Shown here: one piece after another, positions 40,216 through 50,027 of the stretch
Layout: each line of letters starts with the position of its first letter
Position numbering within the stretch: the first letter of the stretch is position 1
Source of the DNA: Candidatus Paceibacter sp.
GTDB lineage: Bacteria > Patescibacteriota > Minisyncoccia > Phycocordibacterales > BOKC01
DNA length: 58,822 nt
Direction: 5' to 3'
Assembly (NCBI GenBank): GCA_020724885.1
Contig: DYGD01000001.1
Location: 7,018 to 65,839, forward strand
Made by a program: the position numbers and the translations under genes
The notes under the pieces: model-generated
What the model was told of the DNA's origin: nothing
Seen by the model: the letters and a program-made list of their open reading frames with translations, nothing else
Databases searched by the model: none

Positions 40216-41337
40216 TTAATTCTCCAAAGCTTCAATCCCCCGTAATGTCTCGTTCGCCAAAAAATCAAGCATCGCGCCGCCAGCAGTTGAGACAAAAGTG
40301 AATTTTAATAAATCGGAATCAGACAAAGCTGAAATGGTGTCGCCACCGCCCAAAATTGTCTGGGCTGAACTTTGAGAAATCAGGTCGGCCAGTTTTTGAG
40401 TCCCTTCCAAAAAACCTTCTTCCAGATTTCCCATTGGTCCGTTCCAAAGAATAAATTTTGATTTTTGGATAATTTTTTCAAGCGATTCCAAATCGCCGAT
40501 CACCAGATCTTTGATGGCTTCTTCCACCCGCATTTCATTTATAGATTTTTTTGCATGATTTTCTCTGTCTCCAATTATGACATTTTGAGGCAGAATCACT
40601 TTTGAATTTTGCGAGAGCTCTATAATTTGCCCTTCAATGCCTTCCGAAACAAGCGATTCTCCAACTTCAAAGCCGCGGGTTTTAAAAAAATCATTAGCTA
40701 AAACTCCGCCAACAAAAATATAATCAGCGGTCTTCGCAAATTTTTTCAGAAGGGGCACTTTTGTTTCCGTTTTGGCGCCACCTAAAATAAAAAGGAATGG
40801 GTGCGACGGATTAAAAGCCAAGCGCAAATTTTTAACTTCTTCATCAAAAAGCAAGCCGACAAAACTAGGCAGAAATTTCGGCAAGCCGACGATAGAAGCA
40901 TGTTTGCGGTGGGAAACAGAAAATGCCTCGTTAACATAAATATCGCCAAAAGATGCCAACTTTTTGGTAAAATTTTCATCGTTTTCTTTTTCACCAGAAT
41001 TCAACCGCAAATTTTCAAAAAGGATGACTCCGCCACTACCAATTTCCCCAACCTGTTTTTCCAATTCCAAAAAATCAGCGGCAAAAATCAGATCCGGAAT
41101 TTCTTTTCTTAAATATTCAAAAACTGACCTCAAACTTAATACATTTTTGTCTTTGTCTTCTATGTGGCTTAGAAGAATAATTTTAGCGCCCCTCTCTTTA
41201 AGAAAATTTATGGTTGGCAAAACTTTTTTAATACGGAAACTTTCGCCGACCAAGCCGTTTTGGAAAGGAACATTAAAATCAACTCTGACTAAAACCCTTT
41301 TTCCTTTTAACTCCTCCGCCTCTGTTATTTTTTTCAT
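40216..41337 (-). CDS. pgk: Phosphoglycerate kinase
   Basis: 373 residues, slightly shorter than usual (about 390). RVDFNVPFQNG, the C-terminal nucleotide site GGAKTETKVPLL, WNGPMGNLE and GGGDTISAL are visible. Makes ATP and 3-phosphoglycerate in glycolysis. ATGA overlap with the end of tpiA, so the two are translationally coupled. Confidence 0.95.
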   Translation of the reverse strand: MKKITEAEELKGKRVLVRVDFNVPFQNGLVGESFRIKKVLPTINFLKERGAKIILLSHIEDKDKNVLSLRSVFEYLRKEIPDLIFAADFLELEKQVGEIGSGGVILFENLRLNSGEKENDENFTKKLASFGDIYVNEAFSVSHRKHASIVGLPKFLPSFVGLLFDEEVKNLRLAFNPSHPFLFILGGAKTETKVPLLKKFAKTADYIFVGGVLANDFFKTRGFEVGESLVSEGIEGQIIELSQNSKVILPQNVIIGDRENHAKKSINEMRVEEAIKDLVIGDLESLEKIIQKSKFILWNGPMGNLEEGFLEGTQKLADLISQSSAQTILGGGDTISALSDSDLLKFTFVSTAGGAMLDFLANETLRGIEALEN

Positions 41338-42110
41338 TTTAAACTCTCCAGAACTTTTAAAATTTTTTTCACCGTCTCCGGTTCCAAGCTGGCTCTGCCC
41401 GGTAAAATTCCAGAAACTTTACCATGAGAAACAATATCTAAAACATTTGCCTCGGAAACCGAACCGCCATAAATAATTTGCGGTCTAAAAGCCGCGGTCT
41501 TACCGTAATTTTCCGCCAAGACTTTCCGAATAAAAATCGTCATTTGGTGCAAATCTTCACCTTTCATGTTCTCTTTGTCGTTCTTGCCAATCGCCCAAAC
41601 CGGCTCATAGGCGACAATTATTTTCCCTAGATCATTTTTCTTTAACCGACTGAAAGTAGTCTTAACTTGCGCCTTTAATATTTCAAAAAAATGACCGTCC
41701 TTATCTCTTTCTTTTTCACCGATACAGACAACGGGTTTCAAACCGGCTTTCAAAGCGACTTTTATTTTTTTATTCACCATTTCGTCGGTTTCCCCTCTCT
41801 CTCGTCTTTCAGAATGGCCTAAAATCACATACTCCACTCCTAAATTTTTCAACATCGTCGCGCTAATTTCGCCAGTGAAAGCCCGACTACCAGAGACAGG
41901 GTCTTCCTCAAAAATATTTTGAGTGCCGATTCCAATCACCGATGGCTTAGTGCTAATAACTGACAGATAAATAGAAGGGGGGCAGATGACCAATTCGGTT
42001 TTTTTAAAATTTTTAGCCAAATGATTAAGCGCCGAAAAAATCCTCCGCGCTTCATTTAAAGTTGCTGGGTTCATCTTCCAATTACCGATTAAAATTTTTC
42101 TAGATTTCAT
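41334..42110 (-). CDS. tpiA: Triosephosphate isomerase
   Basis: 258 residues: GNWKMNP with the catalytic Lys, ILGHSERR with His, and AYEPVWAIG with the catalytic Glu; phosphate loop IIYGGSVSEAN. First gene of tpiA-pgk. TATAAT (42118-42123, minus) lies 7 nt before the ATG, a leaderless start. The 175-nt gap upstream (42111-42285) holds only this promoter; nothing else seen. Confidence 0.96.
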   Translation of the reverse strand: MKSRKILIGNWKMNPATLNEARRIFSALNHLAKNFKKTELVICPPSIYLSVISTKPSVIGIGTQNIFEEDPVSGSRAFTGEISATMLKNLGVEYVILGHSERRERGETDEMVNKKIKVALKAGLKPVVCIGEKERDKDGHFFEILKAQVKTTFSRLKKNDLGKIIVAYEPVWAIGKNDKENMKGEDLHQMTIFIRKVLAENYGKTAAFRPQIIYGGSVSEANVLDIVSHGKVSGILPGRASLEPETVKKILKVLESLK

Positions 42111-42285
42111 CGAACTTATTATATCCCATCTCGCCTAAAATCCGAAAACGTAAGAAGCTTTAAAAAAGTAATTTCACATCGCGCCAAAAACTCAAGTTAG
42201 CAATATAACGATCGTCAATGTGTTTAATCTGATTCTCCAGTTTTTAGCTTAGTGAAATAAAGAAATAACAAGGTGGAGAAAATTC

Positions 42286-43701
42286 TTATCTAATCTCCTG
42301 CCAGTTTAACAGCTTAAAATCGGGGTTTATGTATGGAGTAAAAACGGGCGGATTATAGATTTGACCGGAATCAAAGTAGCTTTCTCTCTTGCGATAGCCG
42401 GAAACTATCTCACTTCCGGATATCCACTGAGTTCCAACACGGCCATTGCTTACAATTGAGCCGTAAATTTCCAGCTTCTCCTTTATATTGCCATTATAAT
42501 GATTCCTGGAAAACCTTCCTTTTTGAGCGATAAAAATTCCCCTTAATTCCATTTGATCCGGAGAGTTGGGACCGATCAAGATATTCCGTTGACCGATTAA
42601 AAGCAAACCCTCGGAACCATCTTTGAGAACATAATCAATATTGCCCTGCAATATAACATCGGTATCAACATTTGAGTCAATTAGATTGGCCGAGGCCAGC
42701 GCTATTTTCCCATCAACTTCCCCTTCCGGCCAAATATTATCTTCAACAAAAATCGCGGAACATTCCGATGGTATAGAAAAATTATCATGAAAATACTGGC
42801 TACTTATATTGAAATAGTCGTAATGCCAACCCTCTTCCAAAGAATAAGCCCAAGTAGAAGACACCCCAGTAATCACAAAAACATCAAAGGTTCCATCACT
42901 TTTGAAAACTACTCGATAACCCCTGCCTTGAGGATTTAAGTCGGTTGAGGGCGGCAAATATACTCCACTACCTTGCGCGGCGTTTTTCATTTGAGCTAGG
43001 TCAATAGTAATACCATTAAAATCAAAAGAAGGGACAGGAAAATCAAATAAATCAGGATTGGCGACTCCGGTAGTGGTGAAAACCCCATCTTCTTCCCTGG
43101 TCGGGTCGCAACCAAAAGAAGAAGTGCATGTCCAAGTCTCTAGAGCTGAGCTGACGATGGACTGATTCTCGCCGTCAAACCTAATGCCACCGTTAGAATG
43201 ATATCTCCCCCTAATTTCATGGTCGGATCCAATCCAGACATTACTGTTCAAAACATAAGAATAGCTGGCGACTGATTCCCTGGCATAAAGAGCCGAGACC
43301 TGACGCTTTGTACTAGGCAATCTTTCGGTCCAACCGGTCGAGGCGATCCCGTCTTGAATAGTCAAACCGCACGATTCAACTTTTTGGGTATCAAGAGAAA
43401 AATGACCGAGCAATTCCCCGCTAGCGCCGTAGTACGGGTTTTCCGCCAGACAACTATCCTCAACTTCATTATTCAAACACCAACGATAATAATTCAAGCC
43501 GGCTTCGGCAATATGCAAGGCCTCATTCCAAGCCAATCTTTGGGTTGAAATTTTAAATTGATTAAGAACAAAACTAAACAACCCCCCAAGTAAAATTAAA
43601 AATACAATTCCAAAACTTAAAACATAAAGAGTGATCGCCCCCTTGTTTTTCTGTTTCAAAAAGTCGGGATTATTCTTCTTTAAGATTGCGTATTTGAACA
43701 T
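42286..43701 (-). CDS. PilX-like pilus-associated protein
   Basis: About 471 residues: a short basic N-terminus, one hydrophobic helix (ITLYVLSFGIVFLILLGGLFSFVL) typical of PilX/PilW-type minor pilus proteins, then a large extracellular domain rich in Gly, Asn and beta-strand sequence (SNVWIGSDHEIRGRYHSNGG). No prepilin GFTLIE motif. Last gene of the pilus operon, overlapping the end of the previous gene by 32 nt. Confidence 0.7.
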   Translation of the reverse strand: MFKYAILKKNNPDFLKQKNKGAITLYVLSFGIVFLILLGGLFSFVLNQFKISTQRLAWNEALHIAEAGLNYYRWCLNNEVEDSCLAENPYYGASGELLGHFSLDTQKVESCGLTIQDGIASTGWTERLPSTKRQVSALYARESVASYSYVLNSNVWIGSDHEIRGRYHSNGGIRFDGENQSIVSSALETWTCTSSFGCDPTREEDGVFTTTGVANPDLFDFPVPSFDFNGITIDLAQMKNAAQGSGVYLPPSTDLNPQGRGYRVVFKSDGTFDVFVITGVSSTWAYSLEEGWHYDYFNISSQYFHDNFSIPSECSAIFVEDNIWPEGEVDGKIALASANLIDSNVDTDVILQGNIDYVLKDGSEGLLLIGQRNILIGPNSPDQMELRGIFIAQKGRFSRNHYNGNIKEKLEIYGSIVSNGRVGTQWISGSEIVSGYRKRESYFDSGQIYNPPVFTPYINPDFKLLNWQEIR

Positions 43702-44656
43702 ATGACTCCAACTCAAAATCGTTCGGGGCGCGGTCTACCCGGACATTAACTATTAAATGCACTTTGACCATCCGGACGTCAATCAAACGTGCTGGCAAAT
43801 CTTCAACCTTGTTCCCTCCAGCATCAAAGTATTCAAAAATCGGCGGAGAGTTCCTGACATAAGAAGTCAAAATTGAAACATCTTCTTGGTCTGAAGGATA
43901 GCTGACCTGTCCGTTTTGACCAATAATAGGTTTTGTCACCCCTTTTTTGAATTCATGAGCAAAGGCTGATAAATCTTCTTGCCAAGAAAATTCAAACCTC
44001 GCTTTCATGGCATGAGGACAGATTGGATCAACGGTGCTTCTGGCATCAGCAAGCAACGAGATAGAGCCATTTTCAACATGATTTGTGACATCAAAAACGC
44101 TCGTGCCTTGCCAATTTGACGGACAGTCGTTGCACCCTGATTGACAGACCCGTCCAAGATTACTGACGGTATTGGCATAAATGTCCGCATATTCGTTGCC
44201 AGCGCCAAAATCTCCGTCGACCAAAACCCTTACTTGAGCTGAGATCAAGCCACCCTGTAGAAAATCAGAAAATTGAACATCACAAGACCCACCGGCCGAA
44301 AAGGTTTCGCATTCGGTGACTTGATCTCCATACCCGACTGTTCCCAAAAAATACCGAACCCGTTCAACTAATCCATCACTATCAATATCGCTATAAAAAA
44401 CGAATTCTTTGCCTGCAGCGGTTTCAATAGGATAAGCTCCGTCGTCTCCGGTCCTAGCAGTTCTGATTTCTCTGACCAAAACTTCAATTCCTCTCCTAGC
44501 TTCGTTTATTGCCATTGATTGCTCCAAACCATAGCCGTAAGTACGATAAAGAGACGCGATTAAACCAGATACAGCCCCCATCATCAAACCTAAGATCGCC
44601 ACCGCCACCAAAGTTTCAATTAAAGTCAGACCCCTCTTTTGATTAAAATCAATCAT
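43670..44656 (-). CDS. Prepilin-type protein (pseudopilin)
   Basis: 328 residues from the ATG at 44656. Type III signal KRGLTLIETLVAVAILGLMMGAV with Gly-1 and Glu+5, for cleavage by prepilin peptidase (not in this window). The extracellular part has four Cys (QSGCNDCP and others) likely forming disulfides. Resembles PilW/PilJ-like minor pilins. Confidence 0.85.
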   Translation of the reverse strand: MIDFNQKRGLTLIETLVAVAILGLMMGAVSGLIASLYRTYGYGLEQSMAINEARRGIEVLVREIRTARTGDDGAYPIETAAGKEFVFYSDIDSDGLVERVRYFLGTVGYGDQVTECETFSAGGSCDVQFSDFLQGGLISAQVRVLVDGDFGAGNEYADIYANTVSNLGRVCQSGCNDCPSNWQGTSVFDVTNHVENGSISLLADARSTVDPICPHAMKARFEFSWQEDLSAFAHEFKKGVTKPIIGQNGQVSYPSDQEDVSILTSYVRNSPPIFEYFDAGGNKVEDLPARLIDVRMVKVHLIVNVRVDRAPNDFELESYVQIRNLKEE

Positions 44657-44660
44657 AAGT

Positions 44661-45992
44661 TTATTCAATTCGGTCTAAATCTATATCCATAAAAGTGTTG
44701 CCGAAGACAGACACCGAGGTGGAAAAAGAGCTATAACTTTGGCCGGCTGATACTTCCAAATCATAATCTCCAGATTCTAATGGGATAAACAAAATTTGTC
44801 CGTTAGAGTCGGTAAAACTGGTCTCGTCGTATCCACCATTAAACAACCTGACACTAGCTGAAAAGACCGGATCTGAAGTATCCTGCTCTTTGACTGTAAC
44901 CAAAAGAGTATTTTCGGCGCTGACAAAAAGTTGAACATTCATTGCGTCTCCGGGATCCAGAGCGATTGGCTGTGGCGATGGGACAATATCAACCAAACTC
45001 AAATTAGAAGGTGAAACGACGGAGAACTCGTAATTATCCCATTCCAAATTATATACACCAACCACACCCTGAGAATTAGTGGTGTGATCAGCCAAATACT
45101 TATAAACCGGCTGGTCATTTATATCTGTGCCGATAATTTTCTGCCCTTTCAAATTGAAAGTGACATTTGGCACCGGGAATGTCTCTTCATCAATTACAGA
45201 TAAAGTTTCCACCGAAAAACTCGCTGACTGATCAATCACAAAGGTCTTTTGGGTAAGTTCCAAATCGATGACATTCAAATGAGGATTCAGGGGTGTGGTT
45301 ATCTCATCACTGCCGTATGTTCGCTCGGAATTAAAACCGGATTTTGAGACGACGACTTTATAAGACCCGGAGGGAAGAGAAAAATAGTGTTGCCCTTCAA
45401 AAGGCGTAGCCGAATTCAAAAGATCGTTTGTATCGGGATCTCGCACCTCAATCGTTGGCGAAGAAACCAACAATCCAGAAGTGTCCGCTACCGCGATCAA
45501 GAGAATACCCCCGTCATCAGCGCATTCTTGAGCAAGATTCTTGGGAGGAATATTTGTCACCATAAAAATATCCACCTCAAACCTACCCGAAGATAGCACG
45601 CTAATTTCAGCTTTTTTGTAATCATTTGGACACTCGTCTCCATCGCCCTGGGCTATGCCGTCAGCCGAATCTGCTACATAGTCAACCCTCCTGTTTATTG
45701 AAAAGGTAACCCCGCCAGAAATAATTTCATCTGTCGCCGCAAGCACCCCTTCTGGGTGGGAATTAACAACACCGATATCTTCGTAAGGCATATTGCGAAT
45801 CTTTTCTAATTCAGCATTAGCAATCGCGGTGGCAATAACCCTAGCTTTAGAAGTTCCGATGACTTTCAAGCCCGCCTGATACGCCGCGATAATAGAAGAA
45901 AAAACCAACAAAGCCAGAGCCGTTCCGACAACAACATCAATCAAAGAAAATCCTCTTGTTTTGTTTTGGAAAAAAGACATTTTAAATATCAT
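44661..45992 (-). CDS. Prepilin-type protein with repeated carboxypeptidase-regulatory-like domains
   Basis: 443 residues: signal RGFSLIDVVVGTALALLVFS (Asp instead of the usual Glu at +5), a short pilin domain, then at least two beta-sandwich domains of the CarboxypepD_reg/PEGA kind (SLPSGSYKVVVSKSGF; SARLFNGGYDETSFTDSNGQILFIPLESGDYDLEV). A pilus tip or adhesion role is plausible. ATGA overlap with the next gene upstream. Confidence 0.8.
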   Translation of the reverse strand: MIFKMSFFQNKTRGFSLIDVVVGTALALLVFSSIIAAYQAGLKVIGTSKARVIATAIANAELEKIRNMPYEDIGVVNSHPEGVLAATDEIISGGVTFSINRRVDYVADSADGIAQGDGDECPNDYKKAEISVLSSGRFEVDIFMVTNIPPKNLAQECADDGGILLIAVADTSGLLVSSPTIEVRDPDTNDLLNSATPFEGQHYFSLPSGSYKVVVSKSGFNSERTYGSDEITTPLNPHLNVIDLELTQKTFVIDQSASFSVETLSVIDEETFPVPNVTFNLKGQKIIGTDINDQPVYKYLADHTTNSQGVVGVYNLEWDNYEFSVVSPSNLSLVDIVPSPQPIALDPGDAMNVQLFVSAENTLLVTVKEQDTSDPVFSASVRLFNGGYDETSFTDSNGQILFIPLESGDYDLEVSAGQSYSSFSTSVSVFGNTFMDIDLDRIE

Positions 45993-46468
45993 GGCAGAAC
46001 CTCAATCGCGCCCGTCGGATAAATGGCCAAAGTGATACTATTTTCGGGTTGGGCTGAAAGAGAAATAATCACCGTGCCGTGTTGCTCAGCTGAACCAGCC
46101 GGTCGGGAGAAAATCACTGAATCACCATTGCCACCGATTAAATTAACTTCCGAAATCACAACAGATTCATCTAGAAAATAGCTCTGATTGGTTAGAGAAG
46201 TAGGCAAAAAAATGTCGCCGCGGAATATCACGACTTCCCGTCCGCCAGCCTTTAAATAAACTCCATAATGCGACGCATCTTGCGCCGAAAGAGTCAGCAA
46301 GCGAGCTTCTTCAAAAATTGAAACAATCTTGCCGGCTTCTTTGTTCAAAACCTGATTTTTCTGAAAGCCGCCAAAAGCAAAGTAAGAAAAAATGGCCAAA
46401 GCGGTAAAAGTCCCCAGGACGACAAGAGTTTTCGGAATTGCAAGACCTGCTTTTAGTTTGTAGTCCAT
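45989..46468 (-). CDS. Pseudopilin-like protein with degenerate signal
   Basis: 159 residues: LKAGLAIPKTLVVLGTFTALAIFSYFAF resembles a type III signal, but no Glu stands at +5. C-terminal beta-rich domain of the GspH/FimT type (GREVVIFRGDIFLPTS, GTVIISLSAQPENSITLAIYPTGAIEV). Position in the pilus operon supports a minor pilin. Confidence 0.7.
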   Translation of the reverse strand: MDYKLKAGLAIPKTLVVLGTFTALAIFSYFAFGGFQKNQVLNKEAGKIVSIFEEARLLTLSAQDASHYGVYLKAGGREVVIFRGDIFLPTSLTNQSYFLDESVVISEVNLIGGNGDSVIFSRPAGSAEQHGTVIISLSAQPENSITLAIYPTGAIEVLP

Positions 46469-46534
46469 AGTTGATGATTTATAGTCCGCGATAAAAAACT
46501 TTTTCTTTTCAAAAATATAAACTACCGACCAACT

Positions 46535-47758
46535 TTATATCGCGTCAACCAAAGAATAAATCGGACCGAGCATAGAAACAGCGAAAATACCAACAAACAA
46601 ACCAATGCACACCATCAGAACCGGCTCCACAATGGTAGAGAAATTTTTGGTTTTCTGATTGACCTCTTCCTCATAAAAATCTGCGACATTAGAAAACATT
46701 TCAGAAAGCTTTCCTGTTTCCTCGCCGATGGAAACCATCTCACCGACAAATGGCGGATATAATTTTTGAGCGCTATCCTCTAAAAAAACCGAGGCAATGG
46801 AGTCGCCTTTTCTGACACTGGCTTCGGCTTTTTCCAAAATCTTTTTGTAAAAATGATTTTGGATGACATCACGCGTAATTTTAATCGCCACCAGAAAATC
46901 AACACCGGCAGACAACAAGCTGGATAATGTCCTAGCTGTTCGCGCCGAATTACTCTCTTTTATCAAAGTTGAAATAATCGGCAATCTTAAAAAACTGAAT
47001 CCAAGAAATCTTTTACCGCCTGGAGTTCTGAAAATAAAGACAACAGAAGAAACAAAAAAGATAATAAGGAGAAGGGACGATAAAGTATTATCCTTTAAAA
47101 AACTGCTAAGACCGATGATAATTCTTGTTGAAAGAGGTAAATCAAGATTCAGCTCCGAAAATGTCTGGGTCAGTGTCGGCACCAAAAAAATAAGAAGTAA
47201 TATGCTGATAATAATCATTACCGAGACGACAATCGCCGGATAAATCATCGCCCCTCTCAATCTTTTTATCAGAAGATAATTTTTTTCCATTTGTTCAGCG
47301 ACTGATTTCAAAGATTTGGTGATACTCCCGCTTTCTTCCCCAGCTTTAACCATTGAAATAAAAAGCGGGGAAAATACTTCTGGAAAATCAGAAATTGACT
47401 GACTCAAAGATTCACCATGCCCGACTCCTTGGGTTATCTTTGAAATCACCATTTTTAGTTTTTTGTTTCTAGTTTGGCGCTCCAAGACAGAAAGCGCTCG
47501 CGTCATCGGCAAACCCGACTCAATCATAGCGCCGAGATTTTTAGCAAAATTTATTTTTTCCGCCATCCCGACTCTGCCCAAAAATCCAACCAAGTTTAAG
47601 AAAGGTCTTCTTTTGCCGCGCCCTTTGTCTTCAACGGCTGAGATGACAGAGTCCCCGCTCTTCTTTAATTCTTCATACAAAGAATGCTGGTCGGTTGCTT
47701 CCATAGCACCCTCATAGACCTCGCCACTTGGTTTAACTGCTTTGAATTTAAACAACAT
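46535..47758 (-). CDS. pilC: Type IV pilus inner-membrane platform protein PilC
   Basis: 407 residues with two GspF/T2SSF domains and three membrane helices. Signatures: NFAKNLGAMIESGLPMTRALSVL in the first domain, the SMVKAGEESGSITKSL segment, and the second-domain copy LSSLLSAGVDFLVAIKI and EMVSIGEETGKLSEMF. Anchors the PilB motor. Confidence 0.93.
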   Translation of the reverse strand: MLFKFKAVKPSGEVYEGAMEATDQHSLYEELKKSGDSVISAVEDKGRGKRRPFLNLVGFLGRVGMAEKINFAKNLGAMIESGLPMTRALSVLERQTRNKKLKMVISKITQGVGHGESLSQSISDFPEVFSPLFISMVKAGEESGSITKSLKSVAEQMEKNYLLIKRLRGAMIYPAIVVSVMIIISILLLIFLVPTLTQTFSELNLDLPLSTRIIIGLSSFLKDNTLSSLLLIIFFVSSVVFIFRTPGGKRFLGFSFLRLPIISTLIKESNSARTARTLSSLLSAGVDFLVAIKITRDVIQNHFYKKILEKAEASVRKGDSIASVFLEDSAQKLYPPFVGEMVSIGEETGKLSEMFSNVADFYEEEVNQKTKNFSTIVEPVLMVCIGLFVGIFAVSMLGPIYSLVDAI

Positions 47759-47770
47759 ACCTATACAACA

Positions 47771-48148
47771 TTAATTATTATTGATTGTTTTGATTTTCCT
47801 TTTAAAACCGCCGAGTTGGTCACAGATTCCGGAAACTTCCTGCTGGATAAATTCAAAATCTTTTTGGCTAATCAGTTTGTTTCTGATTAAAGTATCACTA
47901 GCGGCCAATGTCTCGTAAGCTGAACCTAAAGCAATATCCAAAAATCTGTTAAGCTCCGCATCTGATATTTTACCACTTCCTTCGGCAATATTTAAAACAA
48001 CAGAAAAATTAGAACGAACCAATTGACTACCAAGCTCATAACGATACTTCTTCGGAAGCTTTTCTACTACATTTAAAATAAAGGAAAATAATTCTTGAGC
48101 ATCTTGGTATACTTGCCATTCCAGAAAGCGGAACTTTTTGATTGCCAT
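47771..48148 (-). CDS. Four-helix-bundle (rRNA intervening-sequence-type) protein
   Basis: 125 residues: FRFLEWQVYQDAQELFSFIL, ELGSQLVRSNFSVVLNIAEGSGK and FLDIALGSAYETLA are the signatures of the S23/IVS four-helix-bundle family, often encoded inside 23S rRNA intervening sequences. Function unknown. It sits between pilB and pilC, with GTTGTAGAG tandem repeats at its 5' side. Confidence 0.88.
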   Translation of the reverse strand: MAIKKFRFLEWQVYQDAQELFSFILNVVEKLPKKYRYELGSQLVRSNFSVVLNIAEGSGKISDAELNRFLDIALGSAYETLAASDTLIRNKLISQKDFEFIQQEVSGICDQLGGFKRKIKTINNN

Positions 48149-48151
48149 TTC

Positions 48152-48186
48152 TGTTGTTGGTTGTAGAGGTTGTAGAGGTTGTTGGT
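48152..48186. repeat. GTTGTAGAG tandem repeat before the four-helix-bundle gene
   Basis: GTTGGTTGTAGAGGTTGTAGAGGTTGTTGG-type sequence. Its reverse complement resembles 47753-47776 beyond the gene's other end (ACCTATACAACAT) and the rpsL-rpsG spacer (28470-28512). Confidence 0.5.
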
Positions 48187-49934
48187 TACTCGGAAATTAC
48201 TCTCAAAATTTCCTCAAGAGTAGTATAGCCCTGAACGGCCTTGAAAACACCGTCTTCAATCATTGTCATCATCCCTTCACGCTTGGCCTGATCTTCTATT
48301 TCTTTGTCGGTTTTATTCTGAAGAATCAATTCTTTGACAGCCGGAGAAACTTTCAAAACTTCATAGATGCCAACTCGACCACTGAAACCGTCCTCCGACT
48401 CTTCCCCCGCTTTTGGCTTATAAAAAGGAACCTCCTGCCATTTAGCTTTAGTGTCAACAATTTTTTCCTGTTTTAGGAAATCTAGGATTCTGTCCAAATC
48501 AACCATCTTGCCCAAATTTTCCAATTCGGCTTGGCTCAAAAAATACTTTTCTCTTTTGTCGGTCAATTTTCTTACCAACCGTTGAGCAATGACCACATTG
48601 ACAGTAGACACAATGAGAAAAGGTTCAATTTTCATATCTACCAACCTTGGAATAGCGCCGGCAGCCGAATTGGTATGCAAAGTAGACAACACCAAATGTC
48701 CAGTGAGAGCCGCATTGACTGCCAGAGAGGCGGTTTCGTTATCACGAATCTCGCCAACCATAATAATATCCGGATCTTGTCGGACAAGCGTCCTTAAACC
48801 GGCGACAAAAGTCAAACCGATTTCTGGTTTTACTTGAGTTTGGTTTACCCGATCCATTTGATATTCAACCGGATCTTCAATTGTGGAGATATTAACATCG
48901 GGTGTATTCAAAATCTCCAAAACAGAATAAAGAGTGGTGGTTTTGCCGGAACCGGTCGGACCGGTCGTTAAAATCATTCCGTTTGAAAGTCGTGTAGCGG
49001 CGTGTATCCGCTCCAACGCTTCGCCATGAAAACCAAGCGACTCCAAAGTAAAGCCGGAGGCGTTCTCCCGCAGAAGACGCATAACCGCTTTTTCGCCAAA
49101 ATAAACCGGCAAAGTAGAAACACGAAAAGAAACTTTTTCACCGGCCATGTCAATTCTAAATCTTCCATCTTGTGGCAGTCGTTTTTCGTCAAGTTTCAAA
49201 TTCGCCAAAACTTTAACTCTGGCGACGATGCTCAAAGCGACATTTTTGGGCAAAACCATGGCATCCCGCAAAATTCCATCTATCCGATATCGAACGACAA
49301 CCTGATTTTCCAAGGGCTCTATATGAATATCAGAGGCCTTTTGGATTATGGCGTGCTTTAGCAAAGTATCAACAATCCTGACCACCGGCAAATCTTCAGC
49401 CAGTTTTTTCAAGTCATCTCCTGACATTTCGCTCCCTTCTTCCGGCACCGTCTTCAAAGAGTCAGATTCTTTCCTTATAATTTCGCCGAATTCGGCTTTA
49501 AGCGATTTCTGATACTGGATCAAGGAATTCCTGATTGATTGTTCATCGGTCAATCTGGGCAAGATTTTTAAACCGACTTTTTTCTTGACGAAATCAATTG
49601 CCGGCAAGTCATTGGTATCGAGCATAGCGACTTCCAGAGAGTCACCGCCTTTCTTAAAAGCAATAATATTGTGACTTCTAGCAACCGGCTCGGGGATCAG
49701 GGACAAGGTTTCAAAATCAATTTTCTGATTTTTTAAATCTACATAAGGAATTCCCAGGACCATTGCTTGAATCCGGCGAATTTCATCCGGATTTAGAAGA
49801 TTCTTTTTCAAAAGAACCGCTTCCAAGCTTTCCTTATTTTTTTCAGCCAATTTTTCTGCCTCTTTTAGATCCTTCTGCGCAACAAGGCCGGAGTCGGCGA
49901 TAAATTCTTTTAATTGTTCGGGGTTAACAAACAT
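48186..49934 (-). CDS. pilB: Type IV pilus assembly ATPase PilB
   Basis: 582 residues: N-terminal MshEN-like domain (PEQLKEFIADSGLVAQKDLKEAE), then the GspE/PilB motor with Walker A GPTGSGKTT, Asp box (STIEDPVEYQ), Walker B (DIIMVGEIRD) and His box (ALTGHLVLSTLHTN). The tetracysteine zinc motif common in PilB/GspE is absent. First gene of the pilus operon. Confidence 0.94.
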   Translation of the reverse strand: MFVNPEQLKEFIADSGLVAQKDLKEAEKLAEKNKESLEAVLLKKNLLNPDEIRRIQAMVLGIPYVDLKNQKIDFETLSLIPEPVARSHNIIAFKKGGDSLEVAMLDTNDLPAIDFVKKKVGLKILPRLTDEQSIRNSLIQYQKSLKAEFGEIIRKESDSLKTVPEEGSEMSGDDLKKLAEDLPVVRIVDTLLKHAIIQKASDIHIEPLENQVVVRYRIDGILRDAMVLPKNVALSIVARVKVLANLKLDEKRLPQDGRFRIDMAGEKVSFRVSTLPVYFGEKAVMRLLRENASGFTLESLGFHGEALERIHAATRLSNGMILTTGPTGSGKTTTLYSVLEILNTPDVNISTIEDPVEYQMDRVNQTQVKPEIGLTFVAGLRTLVRQDPDIIMVGEIRDNETASLAVNAALTGHLVLSTLHTNSAAGAIPRLVDMKIEPFLIVSTVNVVIAQRLVRKLTDKREKYFLSQAELENLGKMVDLDRILDFLKQEKIVDTKAKWQEVPFYKPKAGEESEDGFSGRVGIYEVLKVSPAVKELILQNKTDKEIEDQAKREGMMTMIEDGVFKAVQGYTTLEEILRVISE

Positions 49935-49949
49935 ATCGTATGTTTAAAA

Positions 49950-49987
49950 ATTATAACAAAATCTCCGCGAAAGCGGAGATTTTGTTG
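49950..49987 (-). terminator. Terminator of the 50.0-kb gene
   Basis: CAAAATCTCCGC and GCGGAGATTTTG with a 4-nt loop; on the minus strand followed by TTATAATTTTT. The TATAAT in that tail may also serve as the -10 for pilB. Confidence 0.75.
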
Positions 49988-50027
49988 TGTATAGTTTATG
50001 AAATTTCCAAAACTTAGTTTTAAATCA

